30,326 bases of DNA, from positions 1-30,326 of the forward strand of contig JAAMXP010000708.1 in NCBI GenBank assembly GCA_019693395.1. Reading direction: 5' to 3'. How positions within the stretch are numbered: the stretch's first letter is position 1; each line of letters opens with the position of its first letter. Shown piece by piece: positions 15,901 to 26,049 of this stretch. The DNA comes from Ettlia oleoabundans. Lineage: Eukaryota; Chlorophyta; Chlorophyceae; Chlamydomonadales. Position numbers and translations under genes: made by a program. The notes beneath the pieces were generated by a model that saw nothing but the letters and a program-made list of their open reading frames with translations, was not told the origin of the DNA and ran no database searches.

Positions 15901-18311
15901 ATGACTAAGCGAGCAGCAGTGCCGCTGGTGGTCTGTCTATTGCTGATGATCAACCACAGCCGCCCTGCAGTGGCGCAGCAAGCGGCGAACGGCGCCACCC
16001 CCACCCCGAGCTTTGTAAGCGATGCACAAGCCATGCAGGATTTGGAGGCAGTCGGCTTCTTAAACCCTGCCGACATGGCAGCAGACGCGGTGAGATAGTT
16101 GACTCCTGAAATCCCCAGCAATCAAAAGCGTGTTTTGCCGCCTTGTGTATGCCGCCGCTGCCACTGGCGGCAGACCTGATCCGTCCTACTTCCACTGCAT
16201 CCACGCAAGCCAGTTTGCCCGAGCTTACCTAACATGCAGGACGCGGCTTTCGGGGTGGACACAAATGGGGAGACCCCCTTCGGCCTCCTTCCTGAAGCAG
16301 CATCAGGTTGCTGGCAGCTCTGCTCGTTTGCTGTCTCTCGCCGTCCCTGCTGCACAGCCAGCCAACCTTTACCCTTTTCCATCAATAAAGTTTGGTTGAA
16401 GTGGTCCTTATATTGCTGTCTTTCAGGGGATTTGGAGCGCTTAAAGTATCAGGGGACTGCCATTGCATCTTATGACCCCAACCCGATCCCAAGCGCGGGC
16501 GCAATGGGTCTAGGGTGCGCAAGATTCAATGTGCTGGGCTGCACCAGGACGGGTCTGGGCTGCACCAAACTGCATCGCTTGTGTGGTTGGCTGGGTGGAG
16601 CGGCTGCCAAGTTGTACCAACAAGCCAGCACAGCGCCATGCCGTTCACCTGCCGCTGCCATTGCAGTTTGAATGCATGACGTGAGGATGAGTGCATGGGG
16701 CCATGTCCATGCAGGTGCGGTTTTGGGTATGTGGATCCAACCTTCCAGGGAGCCTACATTGGTGTGGGCTCAACGGCCTTCTCCAAGGGCTTCGCCTGTG
16801 GGCGCTGCGTGGAGATCCAGGCAAGCTGAGGCAGGAACAGAGGCAAAGCTTTCCTAAAACCCCGGCCCCCACCTGCCCGCCTGCTGCTTTTATGCCAACA
16901 GCTGAAATGCGCCAGGGCAATGAACACCAATCCAGCCTCCCATTTCGTAAGCATGGGACGGCCTGTTTGTGCTTGGTATTTGCGCAGTGTGATGATCAAG
17001 CTTGTCTGGAGGCTGGGAGCAGCCTTGTAGCGACAGTGGTAGACTTGTGTGGTGCGTTGGGGACACCTGTTGCCTGCCTTTGCTGCTGCTGGCAGCACAC
17101 GCATAGTTGCAAACAACTGCTTCAGCTGCAACACCTTGTACGCTCACTTGAATTGAACATATCTCACCATATAACACCGCTGGATTGTTTCCGCCCTTCC
17201 CCTCCAGGCGATTGCTACAATGCCGACATCAGCCTGGCCATTCCCGCCTTTGTCAACTTCACCGGCTTTGCGCCGACTAGCAACCCCACACTGCAGGTTA
17301 GGGGTAAATGCTGGCGCGTGCTGGCATAGAGCTCCAAACTAAGCTGCGCTTGTTGGTGTTGGCGCCTCCTGTTGAGAGGCACCTGAGGAAACTGCTTGCC
17401 GTTGCTGCACGCCTCCGGCGACCACACTGCAGGTCAGCTGGGACTATGTTGACTGCTCGCCCTACATAAATGGCTCCATTAAGATGTTGGTGAAGAGGGG
17501 AGGCAACGCTTACTACCAGTCTTTCAACTTTGCCAACTCCCGAGTTGTGAGTTGTGGTCAGCACCCACCGCTTGATTACAGCAGGCACGGGGGGATGTGC
17601 TGCCTTGCAACACTTCAAAGTCTGTGGTAGTGAACGGTCACATCCTCAGCAGCAACAGTACGTGTCGTACTTGTGTCGATTATGTAGCCAGCACCTCTAC
17701 CGCCACCCTGCCACAGCTGCTGCTGCTGCTGTTGTCCCTGCCCGTGTAGCCAATCACTGCGGTGCAAATCAATGGCGACCGCCTGACGCATAGCACCAGC
17801 AGTTGGTGGGAGTGGAACCCTGGCAAGGTATGTGGTGCTAAACTATAGATGGAATGCTGCGCTGACATGTTGCTGGTAAAAGTTGAGTAGGAAAAGACTG
17901 GCGATAACCCCACCGTTTCCTTCCCTTGCAGGCAATTGACCCTCGTGGACCTTTTAATATTGGTCTGCTTGGGGCCAACAGAGAGGTGCTGCGAATGACA
18001 GCCACGTAAGTCCCTTTCTGCTGCTGTGTAGGAATGCTAATATGGACTGGCTGGATTGCTGATGCGTGCAGTGATGCAGGCGCAGTAGTGGCTGCACCAC
18101 CCTAGGAACTGCATCCAAGAACNNNNNNNNNNNNNNNNNNNNNNNNNNNNNNNNNGGCGGCGCGCGCGCGCAGGCTGCTATGCTTGGGAAGACTCACTCC
18201 GCAAATTTATTGGTGAGCGTAACAAGTTGATCCTCATAATGGCATAATGTTTCCTGCTGCAGCAAGCTGGAAAGCCAGGACCTGGGCGTGCAGTTCCAGG
18301 GGGCAGCCTGA
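15901..18311 (+). CDS. Expansin type B1, secreted, two-domain
   Basis: The exons are 15901-16089, 16240-16306, 16427-16514, 16715-16820, 16988-17051, 17208-17296, 17433-17546, 17750-17827, 17932-18005 and 18263-18311. They give 305 residues with all phases matching. The signal peptide is VPLVVCLLLMINHSRPAVAQ. The DPBB runs from KYQGTAIASYDPNP through GCGFGYVDP, FACGRCVEIQC and VVDLCGDCYNADISLAIPAF, so both conserved Asp residues are kept. The CBM63 has VSWDYVDC, YYQSFNFANSR, ITAVQINGDRL and SSWWEWNPGK, with the Trp residues expected on a polysaccharide-binding face. It ends SQDLGVQFQGAA. This is the most canonical expansin in the cluster and lacks the long Pro/Ala region. The exon 4 donor is GC (CAG|GCAAGC). 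The final intron contains the assembly gap. TGTAA at 18475 is a candidate poly(A) signal. Confidence 0.9.
18123..18155. other. Assembly gap (33 N) in B1 intron 9
   Basis: Thirty-three unknown bases are followed by a GC-only run (GGCGG then CGCGCGCGCG). The gap falls between B1 exons 9 and 10, so it does not change the predicted protein, but its true length is unknown. Confidence 0.99.
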
Positions 18312-18922
18312 TGGGGCGCTGTGATCGTTGGAGGCTGGATATGAGCTGATTATGATTGCTGAATGGGGTGAAAAGGGGGGGGGGGTATCGAGCAGTGTAC
18401 TATTGTGTGTTTCATAAACTGCTCGATGTATAATTTATTAAATTTATTGGTGTTGTTATTTCGCTCTTGACTGATGTAAAGTAGCCGCCAAGTTGCTGTG
18501 CTACACCTTAAGCGTCATCGGCAGGAAGACCGGGCCTCCCACCCAACCTGACCTTGCTGATGGACGCAAGACAAGTCACTGTATAGTTATGCGAACCACG
18601 TGTCAAAGTTTCTGGTGACCCAAAGTGGGCAACTGTTGCTGTAAGCTGGGGTCTGCGTCCTGCCTAGCAGCATGCTCGGCAGGCCTGGCCCGCTGAATGA
18701 GCCAACCGGCACCTTACGGTGTGTTCAGGTGTGTGCGTGGGACGTTGGAAGTGAACTTTGCAAGTGGATCATAACTGCATTTCACCGGAAAGTCCAGTGC
18801 AACTTGCAAGATGCAAACAGCGGCGCAGCACACGTGCGCCTACCGGCATGACCTGCCGGGCGGCGCCTTCATGTGCCTCTTACCTCCAAGCAGATACCGC
18901 AAGCGATACCCTGAAATTGGTA
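18312..18922. other. B1 3' flank and boundary between duplicated units
   Basis: No coding exon was recognised. A G9 run lies near 18376 and an AT-rich stretch at about 18415-18460. At about 18695 an 18-base sequence beginning ATGAGCCAACC is shared exactly with the flank downstream of B2 near 26058, and nearby bases resemble each other more loosely. This suggests that the duplicated unit extends past the B stop. Confidence 0.5.
18475..18479 (+). terminator. Candidate TGTAA poly(A) signal for B1
   Basis: TGTAA lies 164 nt after the B1 stop codon in an AT-rich context, a typical position for a chlorophycean poly(A) signal. Confidence 0.5.
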
Positions 18923-19215
18923 TCTACTAGTGGGGCACCAGTGAGGGCCACAAGCATTGAAACAGCCTCTGGCTGGCAGGTCCAGCGGCGGTGTCCAACA
19001 TCAGCTGACCGCTTGGCGGCCGGATCGAAGGCCGCCGCCGCCGGCATTGCTGCCACACGTGTCGGAGCTGCCAAGTGCTGTGCCCTGTGTTAGGCAACAG
19101 GGCGACGCTGTCACACCTGTGGACGCTGCGAAGGGCGAGAGCAACAGCAGGGGCAGCGCTGCCGCCAAGAGCATGCCTGCATGCTCATGCCTGGCATGCA
19201 AGAGTCTCTTCGTTG
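18923..19215 (-). pseudogene. Relict first exon of the minus-strand double expansin
   Basis: This is a decayed copy of 11890-12180. It keeps a signal-peptide-like run from Met at 19174 (MLLAAALPLLLLSPFAAS). It also keeps EAVSMLVALTGAPLVDT, but in another frame, so at least one frameshift separates them. Homology stops where the intact gene begins to encode its DPBB; none of exons 2 to 11 is present downstream. It was probably carried along when the divergent promoter and the A-B pair were duplicated. Confidence 0.8.
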
Positions 19216-19489
19216 CAAGAGCAACATGGGCGCCCTTCTTGGAAGAGCATAGAGTAACGGCAGTACGCTTGTACCTTTCATCGGGTACACACAGTCCTCT
19301 GGGCATCTGTGGTGATTCTACGGCCCATCGTGAACAGCGATCATGTACTAGGGTGCCTGTGTCGCCGACCTCCTTAGGCAAAGCCCCGCGTACTTAGGTC
19401 GAGCCAACCTAGCACAATAGGTAACCTAGCTAAGCCCAGTCTTCACAAGATTGTTGATCAGCTCACAACTTACAAAATAATTGACGCCC
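19216..19489. promoter_or_regulatory. A2 upstream region, former divergent promoter
   Basis: This is homologous to 12183-12479 but diverged. The minus-strand partner is now a relict, so only rightward transcription would have a target. The block at 19399-19440 (CCTAGC repeat around CACAATAGGTAA) is nearly identical to the one upstream of A1 and ends about 50 bp before the A2 start codon. Confidence 0.55.
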
Positions 19490-22363
19490 ATGCAGCGCTC
19501 TGCAACCCCAGCCTTGGTTGTGGTCGCCTTAGCGGCGGTGGCATCGGCGCTCCTTCTGGGCAGGCCGTGCACTGCAGAGGGGCCGCCGCTGTTGGAGTTA
19601 ACATCATCAACTTCACCAGGATCACAGATACGAGGAGAATTACGGGCTGCTCCTGGTTCGGAAGCAGCACTGCAACCGGCAATTGCTGAAACCGCTGCAC
19701 CCGAGCAGGAAGCTGCGCCAGATTCCCGTCAGCCGTCAGTGCTCGTCGAGCCTGCTGCCAGTTCAGCAGCCACAGCGCAGCAGAAGCCAGTTGGCGGTCC
19801 AACGCCAGGGGGCGTATCTGAGGAAGCGACACCGAATAATCCAGCCTTGCCCACCGGGGCAGTGAATGGAGTCGATGCAGCTGGGCTGGCTGCAGCGTCA
19901 GCAAGTGAAGGCAGCCACTGCCGCCATCGGGTTGGGCTGCCGCTCCCTCTGACCCAGTTGCAGAGGGACCCAATGACGTGTTTACCTCACCATTCTTGGG
20001 AGCGCCAGACGTAATAAGCAGCGGAGCCGCACCACAAGACAGCGCAGCGGCGGATGTGGGAGAGCCCCCAAGAGCTGCTGCCAGCTTTCCCGACACAAAA
20101 GACCCCTTTGCAGGCGGCCCTGCTGGCATGGACTTTGCTCAGCCAGATGGCTCAGATTTCTGTGGGTGCTGCGCTGTTCGAGTTGCGTCACCTGCACCTG
20201 AAGTCATAACTTGAGTAAATTCTTTGCTGTCATTTGCTGCCAAGCTTGCTTGCCCCGGTGGGTTAGCGCATGCAGCCGTCAATCAGCAGAGTACAAGTCG
20301 CCAGATGTGCACGACATAATCTCACTTCTATGTTCCCATGTGTGCAGCCAGCCTGATCAACCTGCTGGACCCACCTCCTGGGTTTCCCATGCCGGATATG
20401 AGTTCCCAGCAACAGGAAAACCTGCCGCAGCTGCAGCAGATGCCCCAAGGCACCGGCACAGTCAGCATGCATAGGCAAGTGCTGCAGGCCAATAACTGCC
20501 AGATTCACCTTGTCTGGTGCATGCCTGCGTGGCCACGCCGTTGCTCCCTGCAGTAAAGTTGATGCTAAGCTCTCCTCTGGCCCCAGTCATGTCGCTGTTC
20601 CACCCCCTCGGCATTCTTGAGCCAAGGCTTGTTTGGCTCACAATGAGGAGGCAGCGTGAATCCTGCACTATGCCTGCAGGAATGTGGGCAACTTTGACGG
20701 TGTGAACATGGCATGCGGCGTGGGCTACCTTTCCAACTACTTTGCCCTGCATTTTGCAGGCAAGCAGAGAACTTTGAATGCTGCTGCAGAAACTGTCCCG
20801 CTGCACAGCCAGCCTGCATGACCTGCAGCATCCCGCTTTAATGCATTGGCGACGTAACCAGCAGCACGCGAACCCATCGGGTGTTCAGTTTAGTGTTTGG
20901 TCCTGAGCAAGACAGTGATGGGGGACTTGCTGACTGCAGTTGCTGCATAATATGCCGTCTGTTGCAGCTCTGCCACGAGAGATGTTTCAAGGCGGCGAGC
21001 TCTGTGGCTATTGTGTGCGCATCTGGTGTGTGGACTCAATCTGCCTCGACCCCCTGGGTGAGATGCAGCACCGGACCTGTGCCAGCATTGGAGCGATGTT
21101 GAGGGCCGTTTGACCGGCAGACCTCAAGTGGCCCACTTGTCTGCAGAGATTGCCCACGTAGTGTGCTTGCGGGGCTCCCAGGCAGCCGGCTGTTTGCGTC
21201 CATGCTTCCCACCAGGCTTCACTGGCAACATGTGTTCTTTCTTGCCTGTGTGCCCTGCAGTTCGGAACGCCACTTTCATGATAACAGACAGCTGCAGGGA
21301 ATGCACAGGCCCTGATTTGCTGGTGAGCAAGTGCTGAAGGCGCGACAGGTCCCGCTTGCTCACTCTGGAAGCTGGAGGGGTTTGCCACTTGGCTTGGCAA
21401 AGTGTTGTTGCGGCTTGCTGCCTGCCAATCAGACCATCAGTGCTATCACAGCGCAATATTGCTGCGTTTTCAGTAAAGAGTAGAGGGTACGTATTCACGC
21501 AGGCCTATACCCAAGCATGGCTATGCAGGTCAGCGCTCCTGGTTTTGCCCAGCTGACAGACGTGGACATCAACATCAGCCCCACCCTGCAGATCGCCTGG
21601 GCCTTCGAGCCCTGTGCCCCACTCATTGAAGGTGCCCCAGCAGCTGTATTGTATGTGGGGGTGCCTGTTTTAGCTGAGGCAGCTGGTCTTCAATTGGCCT
21701 TTGTTTGCATGGGAGACACATGCCTGCTTGCATATTTCTATACAAATGGGAAGTTTTTATGCTGCAGGTGGCATCAAGATGCTGGCCAGCGAGAGCAATA
21801 ACCCCACATTCCTGGCATTCAACTTCAGCAACCTCAGGGAGCTGCTCAGGCAAGGAGGAACGAACGCGCCTGCAAAGAGCGATGGGAAGGGTTCCTGCGA
21901 GTTCTCTGCCCCTGTCGCCTCCCATGTGGCTGATAAAAGCGCATCCTGTTCTCAGGTGTAAGCTGTGCTTGCTGGTGGAGTCACATTAGGGTTCGTTGTT
22001 TGCAGGTCTGTGTCAATAGGGCGCCTAGAGTTCCAGCGAACTGACTACGGTGGGTGCCTGCACACTGGAGGACAACAACTCTAGCCTGCTGGCGGCGGGC
22101 GCCCCATGGGGTTTCCGGATGCTTGTGCACAGGATGCAACTGCAAGTTGTTGATGCACATTGCAGATGTTCCTATTGCAGTGCAACTGTCACAATGCTTG
22201 ATTACTCACATTTCAATGTGCAGGGTTCTGGGAGTTGAATAGCCCTGGCTAGGACATCCCCCTCTCGCCACCCTACCGTCTCACGCTCGTAGGCATCAAC
22301 GGGCAGCGGCTGACCACGCAGCTGCGCTCCCTGAGGTCTCAGGATTTGGGCATCAATTTTTAA
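19490..22363 (+). pseudogene. Expansin type A2 with frameshift and nonsense codon
   Basis: This is a paralogue of A1. The exons are 19490-20161, 20348-20474, 20680-20759, 20968-21057, 21261-21322, 21529-21631, 21768-21849, 22006-22049 and 22224-22363. The start MQRSATPALVVVALAAVAS is a signal peptide. The DPBB is well kept (NFDGVNMACGVGYLSNYF, GELCGYCVRIWC, ITDSCRECTGPDLL), as are AWAFEPC and FLAFNFSN. There are two lesions relative to A1. In exon 1 one G is missing from a GGG run near 19910, so the frame closes before the module. In the last exon the CAG of A1 is TAG at 22250-22252, removing the final 37 residues. An unannotated 59-nt intron at 19905-19963 would remove the first lesion and restore the frame, but not the second. 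Three GC donors (20474, 20759, 21849) are shared with A1. It is either a young pseudogene or a C-terminally truncated expansin; a sequencing error at either site is possible. Confidence 0.8.
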
Positions 22364-23302
22364 GATTCATGCTGTTACCAATATGCAAGCATTCGCCTGC
22401 CAGTGACTTATTCTGAACATTGTTAGACGATTCTGGATTGTCTGACAGGGAGTGTGTGTGACACGTTGTTCGTTGACATCATACTGTAAACACACAAAAG
22501 CAAAGCAAAAGCAATTCACCCCTAGTAGTGGCACAGGTGTTGTGCCCCAGCTGTCCCAAATTCCTGCCTGATTCGGTCCTGCCTTGCTGTCTCACCTGTT
22601 GATGCAGTGTTGACTGTCTGACCAGTCACATGTAGCCTGTATCATATTGCGTGTTCCATGAAGGAATAAGGATATGCAATGGGTTACTAGATGGTCGACG
22701 CGTGGCATCAGCTGGCACTGTTACTGCCGACCACCCAAGGCCCACAGCGATGGCATTAGCTGTTGTTGAACGGCTTGCTGAGATGCCAAGCTGTCTAGGC
22801 AGGGTGAGCAACTGTGTTCACCCCACCACCTCCCCATGATGGCGAAATGCTGGCTGGTTGTCTGAGGCTGATGAAGACTGCTGCATTGGGTGCTTGCAGG
22901 AGCAGGCATCAACTCACAGCCAGGTACAGCTGCAACGACCTGGCGCTTGTGCAGACTGCCAGGAACACCAGCTTGGGTAGGATGGCAGGCGTCAAGCTGG
23001 GAGCAGCCGTTGTGCAAATGTGTGGACCGGGTTGGGTCTTTATCAGTAAGCAGCTTCATGCATTACATGGATGTGTACTGCCACAAACCCGGGGGGTGTC
23101 CGCGGGGAACTTCCCTCCTCCTGGAGTTCGCACCCTATTCGCGATTCCGCCTCTCTTCCTAACTGCATCATAGTAGTCAGTTTAGGTCCACACCGTGACA
23201 GGCTATCGCAATCCATCGCCGGCTGAGCGAGTTGGGCAGAACCGGGCCTCCTGTTCCCAGTTTACGCGAGAGTTGTGCTCACGCGTCGCCCCGTTACCAG
23301 TC
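22364..23302 (+). promoter_or_regulatory. A2-B2 spacer, enlarged relative to A1-B1
   Basis: The spacer is 939 bp, against 493 bp between A1 and B1. Sequences near both ends match the A1-B1 spacer (CTGTATCATA at about 22637, TCGCCGGCTGAGC at about 23215). About 370 bp at roughly 22680-23050 has no counterpart. That part has no recognisable gene. The B2 promoter should lie after 23050. Confidence 0.5.
22485..22489 (+). terminator. Candidate TGTAA poly(A) signal for A2
   Basis: TGTAA lies 122 nt after the original stop position of A2. No counterpart was noticed after A1. Confidence 0.4.
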
Positions 23303-25007
23303 ATGCTCGCCGAGCGAGTAGCAGCGCCGCTACTGATCTGTCTGTGGCTGGTGGTTGACCACAGCCGCACCGCAGTGGCACAACAAGTGGCCAACGGCGG
23401 CCCCAGCTTTGTCAGCAATGCACAGGCTGTGCAGGACTTGGACGCAACCGATCCCTTGGACCCTGCCAACATTGCAGCAGGCGCGGTGCGTTGGCTGCTT
23501 GCTGAGCCTCCCAGCACCCAGAAGCGTGTTGTACCATTGTGTACGTGGCGCTGCCACTGGCAGCAGACAGGAGCACCTATTAATACTTTCCCTGCATCTA
23601 CGCATGCTGGTTTGTCCTGGGTACCAGCCATGCAGGATGGGATTTTCGGTGCTGAAACAGATGGAGAGATTTCCTTCGGCCTCCATCCCGAAGCGGCATC
23701 AGGTTGCTGGCAGCCTTGCTCTTAGGCTGTCCACTAAGTACTGCTGCCTACGTCACGCAGCAGCCAACCTTCACCATTCCGCCAATAAAATTTGGCCACG
23801 ATAATCCTTATATTGCTGTCTTTCAGGGGATTTGGAGCGCTTTAAGTATCAGGGGACTGCCATTGCATCTTATGACCCCAACCCAATCCCAAGCTGGGGC
23901 GCCATGGGTCTAGGGTGCGCAAGATTCAATGTGCTCTGCTGTGCTGCATCGGCATGGTATGGTTGGCACAGCTGAGTGGCTGCCCTTTTGAACTCAATAA
24001 ACCATCACAAAGCCAGGACTCTTATCTGCCGCTACCATCACTTGCAACTAGACTGAGTACGGACTGCATGGAACCATGTCCCTGCAGGTGCGGTTTTGGG
24101 TATGTGGATCCAACCTTCCAGGGAGCTTACATTGGTGTGGGCTTAACAGCATTCTCGAAGGGCTTCGCCTGTGGGCGCTGCGTGGAGATCCAGGCAAGCT
24201 GGGCCAAAGCTGCCATTAGTTGAGCTGAGCCAGAGCAACGTCCATCTTGCCATCCCCCATTCACAAGCATGGGAGGGCCTGCTTGTTAATGTACAATGTG
24301 CAGTGCGACGACCGAGCTTGTCTTGAGGTCGGGAGCAGCCTTGTAGCGACAGTGGTAGACTTGTGCGGTGCGTGGGGGACACCTGTTGCGTGCCCTTTGC
24401 CGCTGCATGCACGCATACTCAACATTGCAAACAACTGCCTCTGCTGTACCACTCTGTGTACGCGTTGAAGATCAACAGCACCCAGCGAGGTGGCCCATTC
24501 CAGCCTTGCATCATGTAACTTTAAGATCATAGTTGGTCGTGGAGCCATTATTGTCATGGCTGGAACTTTCCCTCGCTTCCCTCCAGGCGACTGCTATAAT
24601 GCCGACATCAGCCTGGCGATCCCCGCTTTTGTCAACTTCACAGGTTTTGCGTCAACTAGCAACCCCGTTCTGCAGGCGAGGGTTTGAAAGTTGCCAAAAT
24701 ATGGCAGGGTAAAACAAAGCAAGCACTTGTTGGTGGTGCCGCATCATGCTGAAGAGCCACCTGAGCAAGCTGCATTCCTTCGGCGACCACACTGCAGGTC
24801 AGCTGGGACTATGTCGACTGCACACCCTTCATTGACGGCACCATCAAGATGTTGGTGAAGAGGGGAGGCACCGCTTACTTCCAGTCCTTCAACTTCGCCA
24901 ACTCCCGGGTGGTGAGTTGTGGTCAGCACATGCTTCTTGATTGCAGCAGGCACAGGGGGATGTCCTGCATTTTAAATGACTTGGAAAGCATGTAGTGAGG
25001 CACATCC

Positions 25008-25043
<36 letters not shown>

Positions 25044-25667
25044 TGGGTGTCCCATATGTGTCCAATATGTGTCCCATATCATCACTACCACAACGCTGCT
25101 GCTGTTGTTGCTGCTGCTGCCCTTGTCTTTGTAGCCAATCACCGCGGTGCAGATCAATGGCGACCGCCTGACACATGGCGGCAGCAGCTGGTGGCAGTGG
25201 AGCCCGGGCAAGGTGTGTGGTGGTTTACCATACTTGGAGTGCTGCGCTGACAAGTGTTGACAACACATAACTGGCATTGGGTGGGTGGCCAAAAGCTGCC
25301 GATAACCCCATTATGTCCTTCCCTTGCAGGCGATCGACCCTCGTGGACCTTTCAATATTGGTCTGCTTGGGGCCAACAGGGAGGTGCTGCGAATGACAGC
25401 CACGTAAGCCCATTCTAGTGGCCAAAGTGACCCGACTGGGTTGCTGTCGCGTGCAGTAACTCAGTGGCAGCTTTGATTGGCCGAAGGCTCTGCATCCAAC
25501 AGGCCAGGCTGCTTGCATGGGAGAACTTCGTACCCATAACTGTCAGTCACTTCAACTCTGCAACTGCTTGAAAACCGGCCTCGTAATGGCTTCGATCCTG
25601 CTGCAGTAGGCTGGCAAGCCAGGACCTGCGCGTGCAGTTCAGGGGACAGCCTGAGGGGGCGCTCTGA
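23303..25667 (+). CDS. Expansin type B2, secreted, two-domain
   Basis: This is a paralogue of B1. The exons are 23303-23485, 23636-23702, 23827-23914, 24088-24193, 24304-24367, 24587-24675, 24798-24911, 25135-25212, 25330-25403 and 25607-25667. They give 307 residues with all phases matching. The signal peptide is APLLICLWLVVDHSRTAVAQ. The DPBB has KYQGTAIASYDPNP, CGFGYVDP, ACGRCVEIQC and VVDLCGDCYNADISLAIPAF. The CBM63 has VSWDYVDC, YFQSFNFANSR, ITAVQINGDRL and SSWWQWSPGK. The exon 4 donor is GC as in B1. The exon 6 donor is also GC (CAG|GCGAGG) where B1 has GT; use of GTTTGA six bases on would add two residues in frame. Deletion of one C near the end shifts the last codons, so the tail is a few residues longer than in B1. 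Intron 7 carries a CAG expansion. Confidence 0.9.
25009..25041 (+). repeat. (CAG)11 repeat in B2 intron 7
   Basis: There are eleven uninterrupted CAG units; the same intron in B1 has only a short interrupted CAG/CAA tract. A CTG/TTG-rich tract follows at about 25096-25121 in the same intron, so the two could pair as a hairpin. Confidence 0.95.
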
Positions 25668-26049
25668 TCATTTCGGTGCTTCTAACGAATGAATTATCTC
25701 TGCTGAGATGGAGATCTTGTATGTAGCAATACACTACTGTGTGTAGAAAAAATAACGCAACAATCGTAAGTTTTGTTTGAGTTAGTGTTTTTTCCTTTTT
25801 TTCGCTTACCCCAATGCACAAGAAGGCGTGGTGTCTGTGGTGCACCCTGTGCAGCACTGGTAGGCAGACCGGCCTTGTCACCCTACCTGGGCTACCCGAT
25901 GCATACACTAGCTTGTATTCAGCGAAAAATATTCATACTAGGTTGACATGTAACAGCTGTGGTTACGTGGCATGGTCAACTGACATGCTGCTGCTGTCCT
26001 CCCAGGCCCGACATGCCAACGCGCGGCGATTCTCAACAGGCATGGCCCA
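25668..26049. other. B2 3' flank
   Basis: This is the B2 3' UTR and spacer. It is AT-rich at first, with a T-rich run near 25785-25802. No TGTAA was seen in it and no gene was recognised. It leads into the LINE fragment. Confidence 0.4.

Larger units (their letters stand above)
11894..18311. repeat. Segmental duplication, copy 1 (divergent first exon + promoter + A1 + B1)
   Basis: This segment matches 18927-25667 in the same order and orientation: the minus-gene first-exon region, the promoter, A1 and B1. Exons match closely and most introns have diverged. One 43-nt run is identical (11894-11936 and 18927-18969), and one 85-nt run is identical inside the A genes (15205-15289 and 22161-22245). 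Confidence 0.9.
18927..25667. repeat. Segmental duplication, copy 2 (relict exon + promoter + A2 + B2)
   Basis: This is the second copy of the unit at 11894-18311, directly repeated about 7 kb downstream. Gene order, exon number, exon phases and most GC donors are the same. It differs by decay of the divergent first exon, lesions in A2, and an A2-B2 spacer almost twice as long. Confidence 0.9.

Noticed and set aside
16515..16540. B1/B2 exon 3 reading on into ARFNVL
   Set aside because: The GG|GTGCGC donor joins to CGFGY in phase and gives the canonical expansin GCGFG. Conservation of about 22 intron bases between B1 and B2 is noted but does not require coding.
25009..25121. Coding poly-Gln or poly-Leu tract
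   Set aside because: It falls inside B2 intron 7, bounded by a donor and an acceptor that match B1.
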